Assembly (NCBI GenBank): GCA_947579665.1
Contig: OX388349.1
Span: 26,320,459-26,384,458, forward strand
Source of the DNA: Sympetrum striolatum
Lineage: Eukaryota > Arthropoda > Insecta > Odonata > Libellulidae
DNA: 64,000 nt
Direction of reading: 5' to 3'
In this document: positions 10,961-24,300 of the stretch, piece after piece
How the letters are laid out: the number at the start of each line of letters is the position of its first letter
How positions within the stretch are numbered: the first letter of the stretch is position 1
Notes under the pieces: model-generated
The model's database searches: none
What the model saw: only the letters and a program-made list of their open reading frames with translations
Told to the model about the DNA's origin: nothing
Translations under genes and position numbers: made by a program

Positions 10961-13900
10961 ATACATCTAGAGGGTCCTTGATTAATATCCTAAGAGCGGA
11001 AAAAGCCGAGGAAGGCCTCTCTTCTCAAAGTCAGGGGGCCATGTGTTAGAAGGTTAATTTTCTCATCCTCGAAAGTAAAACTTACTTATCTGTGATCATC
11101 TTGATGAACAATTCTCTTTTATTTCCCTCTATAAATAATTTCAAGATTGGTTTTTGAATCCATATTGTTATATTTTATTAGCTCTCATTACTACAGATTT
11201 TCTTTGAAATACAATGTGGGAGCAATTTGAAAGGAATCATAAATGTAGTCGTAGTAAATTTGATATTCATTCAGGCTTCTTTTAAGGCGAAACAAATTTG
11301 AATAAATTTCTTATATAGTGTGCTCTATTAAACTGCAGAATTCTAAGGATTACTACTATCGATATAAGGATGATAGGAGTTCATTATAAATTGCTGTAAA
11401 ATGTCATGTGACATTAATGGGCATCTCCTGGTGCCATTTATAGGGATGTACTATGCTCAGTAGAACAAAGCTTAACTCTCTCATTCATTAAATTGCTTAA
11501 GGTAAAATGGATTCAATAAAATTTGCTTTATTCGAGCACTCAAGCAATAATATTTATTAAAATATGTTATTTATAAGAAGTTTTATACTTGATTTGATCG
11601 AAATTACGAGTACATGTAATCACTAATTACGTATAATAATTGTTAGTATATTGGTATTTGAGGTAAGCAGTGCAGTATTCCACGCATTGAGGACGTAAGG
11701 TAAATATTATAATAATGTTATGGTAAATATGTCATGAGATTCCCCTTAATTGTAACAATGCATCCATTAGTTATTCCTTTTGTGCAAGAGCGTTATCTCT
11801 CATTGTAAGGAGTGGTAACTAAAGTCTTTAATGGAAAAGTATAAGTCGGAATGAATTAATATTCAGAAGTACAGGTATTGACGGTCGGATTATAAATCCT
11901 TGAAGAGGATGAGAAGAAAGTTGTGCGTAATATCGTCTACCATTATTAAAAATACTTAGCAAAATATATTAACAATAGGGGATGAGTAGATCTTGATGGA
12001 TGTGGTAAATCACATTTCCTCTTAAAAATATCTGAAATCTCTCAATCTATATCCCTCGAACACTCGATATTAGAATTTTAAATCAAAAGATGTACTAATC
12101 TTCTGATTCGAGAGGGAATATTTATTGGATCGAAACAATAATTTGCCCTTAAGCTGTTCTTTTTTTCTCAAAACATGGCATGTAGATTTGTAACTGTGGA
12201 GTTATGACATATCCCTTAGGGAAATTACTTTATATGAATGGGGTCTTTGGTCTTAGCGTTATTAGCTGAATATGTCAAGATTAGATTGATAACATAACGC
12301 TGAATTTCCCAAGGGAGCGAGCTGTCCCATACACCTTATTTCTAATAATCAATATTTTACTATTTACTAGTAATTTAATGATGAAACGGAAAACCGTGTT
12401 CAAATATACCTTTGGGAATATATGCAAACGCAAAGTAGATACGCAAACTGGGTACATCTATTCACAAGGCACATTATTGGTTCGAATAATTTACGGCAGT
12501 TTCCATTACGTTGATTTTCTTGAAGATTTATTCCGATACATAAATGACGGCCTATTGATTGTGCAGATAAATTCAAGTAAAATTTTATCCTCAAATGTTT
12601 TTGCAAAACATGAGAAATAATTGCAAACTATTGAAAATACTTTGCGTAAATGACGCAATTTATTATTTCCGAGGAGGATATTTATATATTGTGTATTTCA
12701 GTAGTACATTTGCGATAACGTCATGCCGTATCCAGCTATAGTTCAATAAAGGCCACGATATAACTGAGCTTAGGTGAAAGTTGCTTCACTATGTCACTAA
12801 TAGAACAAGTATACTAACCATTTCATAGAAAACACTTCAAAAATCATCTGATGAAAATTTCGTAATACGACACGAAAACGGAAAAAAAATTCTCTAAAAC
12901 AATAATCTATTCGTACGAGTGGTGCATGATAAAATTATATTTTGATTTAAAAATCCTGACAATCTATTAGACTACACGAAGTATAAGAATTTTACTGATA
13001 AAACAATATTAAATCGCATTCCTAATACAGTGAGCCAAATTTATTTTATCTTCCAAAGGTTATTCGTGGAAATTACAAGTAGATTTGAAGTGTTATGTTG
13101 AAATAGAATTGAAACTTAAAGCTACTTAGAATGTTCTCATTTCTTGTTTACCTTTTTCTACGAAATAAATCCAAGATTACGTAGTAAAATTATTCCATTG
13201 TATTTTATGATGTAATTCATCACCATGTTATGAATTGAAACGACAAGAACTTAAATTGCCTCTTTATGAAAAAAATAGTTATAAATTGAAGTCAATCAAG
13301 TCCATTAATGGTCTCTAAACTATTTTCATTTAAGCTCGATAATCCTTCTGATATAGAGTCTCATCGCTAAAGATTCTTTAAGGGAGTGCTCTTTATCTCT
13401 AATTATTCTCCTTCCTTATTTTACACTGACTCTCTCTCCGGTATTCACTTTCACCTGGATATGGCATCCTTGCCATAAACGCTCGACTAATTACTTCGCT
13501 GATACGCTCTGCTTCGAATATAATTGTCCGCCGCACAGTTTTCAAAGTATTCGTATCTTTTCTTAATCAGAATTGAGCACCTGTGGGAATTGCGAAATAA
13601 TTTGCGAATTTTTACAGCGGTGAGAGTGAACTTTAGATTACGGAGAGGGACAAACTCATTGTCCACTTTTTTTGTGGAATTTAATTCGCTAGTGTAGTGC
13701 TGCCGTTTCATTGGCACGAAAAGTTCCGTTTTTTGTATTCGCGTCCATTTTTATCCTTTCGCACGGTAAATATAAATGTGATTTCAAGTCTAGTGAATGA
13801 GAGAAAATTCGAAATAAATTGAAAGATTACGAATGGAAACGACAATCTTTCCTTTACTTGGAACGTCGTGTTTTGATTTGATTATAATGTATACATAATC

Positions 13901-14021
13901 GATAGAACGATTGGCAAGAAAGGGGTTGAAATAAAATTGGAGCATTTCCTGAATCATCATAATTCATGAAATAAAGGAATACGTTCATACTTTTAAGTTA
14001 GTGTTTACTCAAGTAATTTCT
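10961..14021. other. Non-coding stretch
   Basis: AT-rich. Short ORFs at 12378-12620 (plus), 12400-12606 (minus) and 13487-13717 (minus) have no domain or codon signature that I can support. No repeats recognised. Confidence 0.55.
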
Positions 14022-14420
14022 CTCTATGTCTATGTAAGGTCTCTGCAAGCCGCCATTCAGTGGGAGGAAGGGGGTGTAAAACTAAGACCCTACTGTCATA
14101 ATCAATTGTTTTCGCGTATCGTTATTTAAAATATTTATTCTTGAAAAGATTTTTTCTAGTATCCATTTCTCTGATCTTTCTTGCACTATTAGAACGGCCT
14201 ATATACCAGTGATGTCACATTATATCGATTTCATATTCTAAAAATGTAATTTCTAAAATCGTATTTAGTAAATTCATACTTTTTAGTAATTTTCTATCTT
14301 CTAATGATTCCTATCCCGCATCGCATATCATTTCAATAACACTCACTTCTTTATCATAACAATTCTTTACAAAGAGTATCATCTTTTGCTGTACCTTTTC
14401 TTCCCTCCAAGTACGAAACT
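14022..14420 (-). mobile_element. Old CR1-like 3' fragment (subfamily B)
   Basis: Read on the minus strand, this stretch aligns by eye with the 3' end of the younger copy at 40274-41196. Shared landmarks are a CTATGTCTATGT-like tail at 14024, the AAGCCGCC...AGGGGGTGTAA block, the ATTATATCGAT segment, and the decayed C-terminal reverse transcriptase region around 14290-14410. The frame is destroyed by many indels. A very old, 5'-truncated insertion. Confidence 0.6.
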
Positions 14421-15234
14421 TGTCTCATAATACTAATACATGCTTACACAAGGCAAGATCTAACTAACGGCCTACAACTTAACATCACTTGGAAACTATT
14501 CCTTGGCTTTTACCGACTATTCTTTTAACTTCATTCTCATTTTATTTTACAGAGGGATTTTACGTAGGCTTAATTGATCGGATTATCTCTGATTAAGATT
14601 ATCAGGTACTATGAAACAAAGTTTTTGTGGACAATTAGTCAATAATGAGGAAGAATTTCTACTCGTGATAGAATGAAATAATTCCAGTATTTGTAGTACA
14701 GTCTCGTGAAATATGTTTGGGAAATTGTGTAAATTTATTCTGAGAGTTTTTAGTTGAGAGTTAGTCAAATGTTTGTTCGATAAACATTTCATGTTTGTTG
14801 TGTTAATATACTTATATTTTGGTATAAGGATGTTTATATTAATTATTTATTCACACATTACATTAAATGTGAACATTTTTATCGTCGCACTAATCACAAT
14901 AGGACTGCAAGTCAAATTTATCTCAATATTGTAAAATTCATGCATAATTAAGTTCCCCTGTAAGTCCAGCATAAGAACATATTTAATTTGTTTAGGGCCA
15001 TCATTGGGATAAGATAATCCATATAGGTGTGCATGATCCCATAAATCACATTAACGCATTGTGAGCGGTCGCTTGGTTATTAGCTGTCATGAACTTAGGG
15101 GGCTCTCCCATCTTGACGCCTCTAATCAGAACTTTGGATTAGAAGCATAATTGAGGATAATGCGTAAATAAATAAGTTATTTCTGATAATTCTGCGAATA
15201 AGAGCTTAAGAGAATATGAAGTGAAAAGTAGCAA
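14421..15234. other. Non-coding stretch
   Basis: No gene or repeat recognised. The minus-strand ORF at 14583-14792 has no domain and looks like chance. Confidence 0.5.
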
Positions 15235-15312
15235 CTTAACTGGGACTCCTACCTAGGTCTCCCACTTTTCGGAGAGGTATTCTAACCACTAAACGACTTC
15301 TTAAACATGACC
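15235..15312 (-). repeat. tRNA-like fragment, possible SINE head or tRNA pseudogene
   Basis: On the minus strand the sequence reads TTTAGTGGTTAGAATACC, which closely resembles the D-arm/A-box of Asp/Glu/Gly tRNAs. An anticodon-arm-like CTCTC...GGGAG stem and an eroded T-arm (GGTAGGAGTCCC) follow. The B box lacks the TTCGA core, so this cannot be a functional tRNA gene. A decayed tRNA or the head of a tRNA-derived SINE fits best. Confidence 0.5.
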
Positions 15313-17235
15313 CGAGTTATAAACAAATTTAATAAAGATATATCCATAAATTACAGGTAGATATCAGTTTAAAACTTATTTGAAATCAAAACTCTTGCGA
15401 TTGCAGTGGCTTCACGAGGTAATTAACAGAGAAACTGTTTCGGTATCATTACTATTACGCTACCATAGGGTGACCTGGGATAAGATTGATAGATCGAATT
15501 AGGAATAAGCTACGCGCGATCAAATATACCGATTGTTTATAATAAAAACTTAATAACCCCTACAATAAAATGAGTGAAATAAATGTAACTTATTTGAATA
15601 TGTAAAGCTATTAATGAATAGATCTGACCCTTCTGAACGATAAATAATGACAATTCACTTCCTTTCATGAAATGACATAATTCAAAAGCTTGAGAATTAC
15701 CTGAGGTCACATTACAGTAATCATTTCATATTTACATCTTCGTCACTCATTCCTAATACAATTATAGAAAGATATTTCCCAATTATCTTCCTACGCGGAT
15801 AAAAATATTATAAATATAAATGATATATGAAATTAAGTCAAAATAGGGGTTTGATTCTATTTTCTGTCATATTTTACCTTTGTTGATGAAAATATAGCAA
15901 ACGTTTTCGAGTAGAATTAGTTCTAAAGGGTTATGAGTTTGGTCAGTTTTGTTATAGCCACTCTCTGTATCAGCACTACGTAACCATGCTTTAGTTTTGA
16001 AGTATAAAACCATAAAAGAATTAAATTAGTTGAAAAAAGTACTGGTTAATACATTCCATCAAGATTAAACGGCCGAACCCTTTTTTATTTGTTTAATGGA
16101 AGAGGAGTCAATATGAATCCTCATTTAACTTTAAGTTACACAGAAATTTTGGAAACGAATTCAATTTAGGTTTCGGCAAGCGTCAATGGATTGTGAGGCT
16201 TAATTGGTTTGAATTCTTCTATATATTTCTTTTTTGAGTATATTCCAGAGTTCCGAAGATAAAGAGAGGGAAAATATTGAGTTCCGAGGACCGCTGAGGA
16301 AAAGTGAAAGGTCACTTGAAAATAATAGATGTAAAGGTAAGAATAGAATTCCTTAGGGAATACGCTATTCTTGACATAAAGTCGCGGTCACTTTGCATTT
16401 AATTAATTTGTTAAATGATAAATGGCACTAATAACAGAATCATACCCTATCGTCTGTGATATATAAAATGTATATTATATATATGTATGTGTATAAACTA
16501 CAAAGTGCACCAATCATCAATAGGTATAAGAAAAATTAAATGTGCGATAATAGCCCGAGAGGCTGATTCGCCTGCAAACACATACATACATACAAAAATT
16601 AAATGTGAATCATCAATATCTTATGTGCGATTTAGGATATTATGAGTTATGGAAAACGTCCAACTATACTAAAGTGACTCTTAATTGATCTGTTTTCATT
16701 GATTTTACTTTGTATAACCTTAATTTTTTTACCGATTTACTTATTTATTTTGAATTAATGGTAATAATAATGGTGTTTTCCTTGAAAACTATTCCTCATT
16801 AGCTTTTTGATCATAAATTATTCGCATAACCATAAGGGATATTTTCCTATAGCATTGAATGTTTATAAATATATACTATAGAGATCTTTGCAATTACTAT
16901 AAAATGGAGACCTTATTTAGTCGGTGACGAAATTGTAATGTTACTCCCTCCTTGGATATATTACCTAATGAGAGCAGTAACTAAAAAGCGGATAAATTTT
17001 CTCTAAGGGAACAAGCAAAATAATTAACTTATACGGTTAAGTCCACCTATGAGGAATTGTGAGACGAGTAGAGCATTACCTGTTGGGGTAATGTACGGTG
17101 GGGACTTCATATGCCAACTACGGTAGCCGTGAAGGCCTATCAGAAACACACAGATAACTTATACTATTACGTTCACAAAATTCCCGAACTTAGTATTTTC
17201 GCGGAAACGCCGAGCATGGAAATGTAAAATTCTGG
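15313..17235. other. Non-coding stretch
   Basis: AT-rich with no supported gene. A short CATACATACATA run near 16583-16600 follows a GC-rich GAGGCTGATTCGCCTGC segment, possibly the end of an unidentified repeat. A small stem (CATTACC/GGTAATG) lies near 17077-17096. Confidence 0.5.
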
Positions 17236-17273
17236 TGGTAGATTGGTAGGTAAGTAGGTAGGTGGTAGGTAGC
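17236..17273. repeat. (TAGG)n microsatellite
   Basis: A degenerate GGTA/TAGG tetranucleotide run of about 38 bases. Confidence 0.8.
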
Positions 17274-19640
17274 TGTACACACAATATATGGTGCAATCTA
17301 CTAACAGAATGTTACTATTCTCCTGTTCGGAGTTTTCACGGGAAGAATAGCTTCGGGAACATTTCTAACATTATGAAAGTAATTGACAAGTCATAAACTT
17401 ACTATTTAAAATTAATTGATAATATATACGTAAATTATAACAATTGAACAGTTTTGTTTGTAAGTTAAAGTAGCAGGTTGTGAACTTTATGTATGTACCA
17501 TTATAAAGTTTATATATTTGATGATTTTAGGAAATTGCTGGAGTGGTTGGTAAATGTAGTTCTTGTAACTAACAATTGAAGTTTGATATTGATATATTAA
17601 AAAATATTTCGTTTAGTTGGCGGGATTGCAGTGACGTATGCAGTAACAATATATTTTCGTATACATCGAAATTCGGAATATTATTTGAATAATTTGCTGT
17701 GTTAATTGCCGTCGTAACATAAACGTCTCTTTGTGGTGGAAATGCCCAATAATTAGATAATTTACATAATTTTACTTTATCTTTTATATCAGTCAACTTT
17801 ATATCGCTCTCAGGGAGGGTAAAAAAATGAATTCATAGCAAATTTTAGCTGTATACTTTCTGTCTTTAAGCTGTATATTTCGAAGCCAACGATTTCAATC
17901 ATTATTTTTATGGATAAATTTTAAGTCCAGAAGAATATAATACTAATTTCACATACAAAATTTGGCATAATACTGGCTTTATTAATAATCTAAACCCGTT
18001 ACACTGTTCTCTACGCAAAATTCTTATAAATTGATCTGAAAATCTCTTTTTGACATCGAATAATGTTCTCTTCTGTTCATGTTCAAGTATCTGGCTTTGG
18101 CAGCTATCAAAACGTAAAAAAAATTATATTTTTTTACTCTCTTTAATTTCATAGGAAATTTCGTACATGTAGACGTTCTTTGAAAGTTCATTCTTAGGAA
18201 GGTTCATTTTCTCCTCCGATGACGATAGAAAATTTACTTCTGAAAGTTTGAAAATTTTATTGTACATGTATGACTTCATTGTGTCAAATTTAACAATCTC
18301 CTTAAGATTTTGAAGTCTTCCGCCGACTAAAGGATTTTTAATTTATTTTCTTTTGGCGGTACAGGCACTAGAAGTGCAGATTTAATTGGACTATATAGTT
18401 AAATAAATCAAATAATTTAACATGTTGCATAACGAACTAAGGGCTTTTTCAGACGTTTTTTACCGGTGCAAATGCCGCGCACGAATTAATTTCATGTAAA
18501 TAGGAGAATTAACTGAAGTTTCAATCAATGGATCCAGCCACCTGTATTTAAATAAAGGGGCCTGCATGGTCTATAACAAAGCTAAAGAGAGGAAATAAAT
18601 TAATTCTTAAATATTTTAATTCTCAAAATCAGAGAGAAATAGTCAGGTGTTAAGAATTTATATTGGTGTTCAAATACGCTCTACTATTCAACAACAAATG
18701 GAATTACGCTGAACCTTGCTTAACGCAGCTAATTAATCTATATATATTAACTTGACCAATATTAGTTCCGGTTTAAACGATTAGGCTGATTGATTTCATG
18801 TGTCTTTAACATCAATGTCTACATTCTCGTGATATGGACACATTTAAATGGGGTTAAATCCATTGAGGAGCGTCTGCATGTCTTCACGGTAGTTCCTTGG
18901 ATGTGGATTATTAGATTGAGGATTCAATCTTATTGCCTACATTATCTGGTAAATAGAAATCAGCAAATGTATACTATCTACATATTAATTACGCAGCTAA
19001 AAGAGTGTGTAAGTAAATGTCAATCCCTCTCTCTAAATAGCCCCATAACTTACTGAAAACAGACTCGTATTTCATCTTTCGTGGTTCGAAGTTACGTTTT
19101 TCAGAGGAAATTGCATAATTCAGGAGACACAAATTATATTTACTCCGAGAGTAATTGAAGGTTAAGATTAAGACACTACAATATAGATTGTTAAAAATTA
19201 AAGGTTGGGGAATTTTTATTTACTGAACTGAATTGCTGCGGAAATATTATTTTTGTTTAACCACATACAATTTTATAAAATACGTGTACATTTCAGCTAT
19301 ATTCAACACAGGTAAGGTACAAAGAAACAAATGAAAATCCGCATTCCACTTAAAGATACAGATTTCGTTGATTTTTCTTTAAGGGATAGGGGACTCAGAA
19401 AAAAATCCAATTTAGGTTGAAACATTACCAAAATCTACTGAAAGGAATGTACTAAATATGCTGGATGTTGCCTTTTCATCATTTCAAGTCGTGAAGACTG
19501 CTTGTTATTGTCATGGCAGCTTTTATATTTCTTTTGAATTCCAGCAATTTGCTGAATATCAAACACTTTATAGCGAATATTTCTTCTTAGGAGGAATTTT
19601 CTTACGTATTAAAGTCGATTGTCAAAGTGTCAAATTTAAG
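17274..19640. other. Non-coding stretch
   Basis: AT-rich. Short ORFs at 17569-17796 (minus), 18790-19056 (plus) and 19458-19715 (plus) show no recognisable domain. Nothing else seen. Confidence 0.5.
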
Positions 19641-19739
19641 TTTTGCACCAAGTCAGCCCTCCAAAACTTCTTCAGTCAAGCCCCTTTCAGTCACATGAAA
19701 AATGCAACTGTCTGAATATAGTAGGACTGCGATGTGGAG

Positions 19740-20030
19740 AATTTCTTCTGAATGAAATTCCTATCATGCTTAGTAGTTTGAAAGTTGTTGTTGAGGATGC
19801 AAGGAGGGAATTGCAGCGCCGGTCTCTACAAGCGCAGCTCGAGCTTATGACGTCATAGACACGGAAATTCTGCACCCTCTGGTCGTCTGCAAATTGCATC
19901 CGACAGTCGATAATTTGCAATTCCGGCAGTTCTAGGGTCCGTGTATTATCCGATTTCTGGATCGGCGTACTAATTCTACACACGGCAATTTGCGAAATTC
20001 GATATTGCGAATGCGCTATAAGCCTATTAT
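19740..20030. promoter_or_regulatory. CpG-richer block with CRE-type palindrome
   Basis: Base composition rises here and the block contains TATGACGTCATA (19846-19857), a perfect 12-bp palindrome that includes the consensus CREB/ATF site TGACGTCA. Repeated GCAAATT/AATTTGC segments lie around 19890-19920. An ORF of 133 codons crosses it on the minus strand but has no domain. A regulatory element is the more economical reading. Confidence 0.35.
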
Positions 20031-20080
20031 AACCGCTGCTAAATTGAGTTTGTATGATTAGCATTCGAGTAATCTTCATT

Positions 20081-21369
20081 TTCATCATTCATTTCATTCA
20101 TACATTCATTCACACTTCAATTCATTATTCTCGAGGACTGCTTTTTCAATGGCTTCAAGGGATAGTTCAGGAATCGGTCATTGATGTGGCCTGTAGATAA
20201 TTCACTGATACTACAGTAATGTGTATTGTAAACAATTGACGTGAAAATATATAAAAGTTCGTATGCGATACTTTTCTTTACTTTAAGAACGATACGCTCA
20301 ATTTTCCTTTCCATGCAATGTAAGGCTGTAATTTCGGATAATTAACTAATCTATGCTTATTCTTCTATATTATATCTCTTTATTTTATTATAGATTTAAA
20401 ATATATATATAGCACGGGGTTCATGTCTTTCTTTTTCACAGATTAAAAACTTTTATCATAAGGCCATAATGATATTTGAAAGAAAAGAACAGTAATTACC
20501 AAAATATTTTCCGCCTAGGTAAAATATATCTTACTAGAGGTGTCTTAGGATGGGTCTAAAAATACCTGATTTTAGCAATTTATAAATCACGGAAATCGAA
20601 GTTTGTCTTTATTGTCAAAAATCAGTTTTCGTGAAGTACGACACACCTATGGCGATCAAATTACTTGGAAAAGTTTTAGATCTGGTCCAATCTTAATTCC
20701 AACCACAACTTTTAAAATAATGTTACTGAGGACTTCTTTTTCAGGAATTTCATAGAAAAATTAGAAGTTATGTTAAGTTTTATGAGTATATTTGTTTGGA
20801 AAATAACCATATTGTTTTATTGAGCGGAGGACTTTTTTGAGGAAACATTATTTTAAAGCTACAGTATTTTCTGCAAATGTTTGAATCACTCTATTTATCC
20901 AAAAGAGGTATTGCATTCGCTCATGGGTGTTTATTAACAGAATATGTAACGAAATTTAGTTATTCTAATATTTAAATTAGGTAACTATTGGAATAAATAC
21001 ACTTACACGTAATTTATAGTGACAATTTTCACCATTTACACACACATACGAATCAAGGGATGAATTTCACTTAAATCACTGACACAATGTCCTACCTCAA
21101 AAACATTCTAAATCTTCAAAGAAAACCACAAAACTGGAGTCTTCATTTTCATTCACGATTTCACTGACGATATTTCCTTTACGAATACTTCAGATATACA
21201 GGCATACCGTTGGATGTATTCAACAGGAAAACTAAATCCATAAAATACGTAGCAAGCTGATTTAGAAGTAGATAACGACCGCCATTAGAGAACATAAACG
21301 AGGTTGTTAGTCACTTGATATTACTCACAGCCCTTGAAACGCTATTCCGTACTTCAAACTTTTCACGAC
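20081..21369. other. Non-coding stretch
   Basis: AT-rich intergenic or intronic DNA. No ORF, repeat or RNA gene that I can support. Confidence 0.5.
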
Positions 21370-21795
21370 GAACGAAAATTTCTAAGAGCGCGGGAGAAGG
21401 CCTCGTAAACACCTCGTGATTGCTTTAAGGTCGTGCGTGAAATGGCGGGGAGAAGTTTATCCAAGCTGTTATATTTTTATATTTATGAGAATTGATTACG
21501 TAAAATGTGATAAAAAACGTGTTCCTTTTGGATTGGCCTTCACTGAGAGTGTGTTACTCGTGCTACGTGAATGTTTACTTATGGAATACTTTAATGGGAA
21601 ACACGTGTCGACAGTCGAACCTCTGCTCTGCATTCAGTGATTTCCTTCAATACATGCGTAGGAACGTGTATAATTCTGATTCAGCGATAAAAGTGTTGTG
21701 AATCAAACAAAGTATCAATGTGAATTAATCTTATTTCTGGAATTCTACCGTTCTTCTTTGACGTAGCAATTTCAAAAGGTGGAGCAAGATTAGCG
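21370..21795 (+). promoter_or_regulatory. Candidate promoter and non-coding first exon 1
   Basis: A CpG-richer block contains a TCAGT initiator-like motif near 21634 (GCATTCAGTGATTTC) and ends at a strong donor, GCG then GTAAGT, at 21796. No coding frame is convincing, so if transcribed it would be a 5' untranslated exon. Arthropod Inr consensus is TCAGT. The assignment rests on composition plus the two motifs only. Confidence 0.25.
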
Positions 21796-22899
21796 GTAAG
21801 TACATACAATAACTTTCATGGATATGCTTGATTTAGAAAATGGAATACGTGTTTATAATATAATTTCATCATCATCTTACTCTCTTGTTTGTAGCAACAG
21901 CAGCAATTGTGTAAATTACCCCAATCATTGACGAATTAAGGCAAAGTCATAGCTTTTGTGAAGCAGTTCAAATTAGAGGCTGTACGTAAGGAAGTGTACC
22001 AGTAGGTGTTAAAATCAACTTGTAGATTAATGATGAATGATTAATGCTTTTTTGATCCAATGATAAACGTTTATATTAGGCTTAAGTAAGTTTATGTTGC
22101 TTTTACGATAGATTACTTTAAATACTTTGGCTTTCTGAATTTATCATCATTTGCAATAATTCCTTTATTAGCATTCCAATCGAATATTCATATCAAGTTA
22201 ATCGAGTGAAGTTCATACACCTTCTCTCGGTAATTTGTTAAGGACTCATTGTTATCTGCAAGTTAAAAGAGATTAAAAATATTTACAAATCTTAAAATAA
22301 TCATTCTGTGCTTCTTTACAATAATCATCCTTAGTAGATGAGAGAGGGGTGGAACTAAATTCGAAACGAAATTCTGAAGATAGAAAGTAATGTTTATTTT
22401 TCTAGGTCTTTGGGATCCTATGTATTTGACGATTAGTATAACTTGTTTTGGTTAATCTAAAATTTTCTGTTATCATTGATAGCTTTCGTTAAAATGTTTA
22501 AATCAAGTTATACAAAGGTAAATCAGAGAGAAGAGCAAATAAACTAATCGAATTATTTTTTTCGCCGACTTGGAGTTACGATATATTATGGATTTGGTTA
22601 ATAAATTAATATATATTCATGTACTGAATGATATGCACAAGTAAAATTCATTTATGTAGTTATCCTAAAAAAATGTTAATGTTGCTTTAAAAATCGTGTT
22701 ATTGTTTTCATTCCGCCATCTTTAAAATATTTCGAGCAATTGCATCTAGGAAAAAGATAATTTATGAAAAGTTTTATAACTAATATTTCAGAAAATTTAA
22801 TTTTCAAAGTTAATTTAAAATTTTATTGAACAGTTAGTCATAATATGTTGCTTTTTAAATTATTTTAATTGCATAAAATAATTATTAACTGAAAGAGGG

Positions 22900-23115
22900 T
22901 GGGGCCATGACGAAGAATTTGAATCCAACCAATCAGGTGAGAGCAATATTGTTCGAAAATTACCCAGATGGCTATTTCCTCAGTTCCTGTCAAGATCTCC
23001 GCTAGTGCTGTCGTCAGTTGTTTTGAAAAATCCGTTGTAATTTGAAGTTTGCGCAGAGTAGAAGAGTATTATTTTAAAGATATCCATTGTCGATTCCTAG
23101 GATCTCCATTATTTG
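22900..23115 (+). promoter_or_regulatory. Candidate promoter and non-coding first exon 2
   Basis: A CCAAT box (22924-22928 area, AACCAATCAG) is followed by two TCAGT initiator-like motifs, at 22980 and 23014. The block ends at a consensus donor, TTTG then GTAAGTTAA, at 23116. The region is less AT-rich than its flanks. It could be an alternative first exon of the same plus-strand gene as the block ending at 21795. No TATA box stands out at the usual spacing. Not proven by anything beyond motifs and layout. Confidence 0.3.
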
Positions 23116-23716
23116 GTAAGTTAATTTAAACTCCATAAAATAATTTTTTTTGAGCTTAGTTGTTATATGGAATTTAATGATTTCGCGTTCTTTGGAACGA
23201 CACTTTAACAATTATCGTAGCTACGTATTAGTGCAAATACTTAAGAGTAGTCTTAAGATTTGAATTGAGTTCGAGCTTCCCTTAAATATGCAACAGCCTT
23301 ACCTCTTTTCTATTCGCAATCTTATGGATTTTCCTCTGTAGTTTTGCGTTTCTAATTGTATTAGAATACATCAGATTTGGTAATTATGTTTTCCCTTAAC
23401 TTCGTGATAGCCATTCGTAAAGGAATGCAGCGAAATACGTTTTCTATACTAAAATCCTTTCCTTATCTTATGGTAAGAAACTTACGAGAAAAAGTCTGGC
23501 GTAACTTTGATTCAAACTTGTCTTGTTTTGTGTTCTAATTGTCTGGTGGTTTCGTCAAACGCTCAGCTAGTTTGATATTAGGGTTTAAAGATTCTTATGA
23601 TTGATAATGTCAATTTTATGTCGTTTTTCTTGGAATTCAGTCAATGTTATATCTAATTGAAACATTCATTCAAAACTTTCTGCAATATATATCTTACCAG
23701 AGTTACATTACTTTTT
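23116..23716. other. Non-coding, presumed intron
   Basis: AT-rich sequence with no ORF or repeat that I recognise. It follows the GTAAGT donor at 23116. Confidence 0.35.
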
Positions 23717-24019
23717 TCATTAATTTTCAATTTCTTACTCATTGTGTCTTCAATCGATATCCTCGACAAATTCGGTAACGGAATTTCCAGTTTCAAAATA
23801 ATGCGTAACCTCATTTTACATTAGTTATAGTCGTTCACGCTTTGCCATGACAATAGAATAGAGTATTTTCTTCTGAAGGAATTTGATTGCAGTTTTATTA
23901 ATATGGTATTTCTTTTTTTCCAGGTTCGATGAAAGTGAAATTCTTCCTATTTGAATAAGGGTCTGGAGTTACTCACCTTTTGAAAGCCATGAAAAGAACC
24001 AACATCGAAGAGGCACTAC
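23717..24019. repeat. Dispersed repeat R1, copy 1
   Basis: About 300 bases align with 34507-34825 in the same orientation, starting with ATTTTCAATTTCTTACT and TTGTGTCTTCAA. It continues through CCATGA-A-TAGAATAGAG and ends near a CATC-AAGAGGC segment. Divergence is substantial. Both copies carry a pyrimidine tract plus CAGGTT near the same place. It could be an unknown transposon fragment or an old segmental duplication. Confidence 0.6.
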
Positions 24020-24024
24020 GAATA

Positions 24025-24300
24025 GGTACAGTGGCGGAAAAAATTATCGCAACACTTTGCGCGCGCACCAGTGGCTTTCACAGAAACTATTTGGAATTCT
24101 GCTTTCTGTGACTGACTGGCAACACCGAGGAAAGCCTCGAAAAGCGGTAATATTTGAGTCGGAGCCTAGAACATACACACATTTCCTCTCTTTCGAACTC
24201 TTCTTAGAGCCTTCGCGCGATCTCTCCCCGAGTTCGTCATGTTTATTTCGGCGTTTCTCTTTCACAGATAGTTATCGTATTTATAGAACGATAGGTTAAA
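24025..24300. other. CpG-richer patch
   Basis: Contains GCGCGCGC (24059-24066) and many CpGs in an otherwise AT-rich setting. Both strands are open over 70-80 codons, with no domain. It may be regulatory DNA just downstream of repeat R1. Confidence 0.3.

Noticed and set aside
19687..20088. 133-codon minus-strand ORF
   Set aside because: No domain. It runs across a regulatory-looking CpG-richer block and low-complexity ATTCATTCA sequence. Likely chance.
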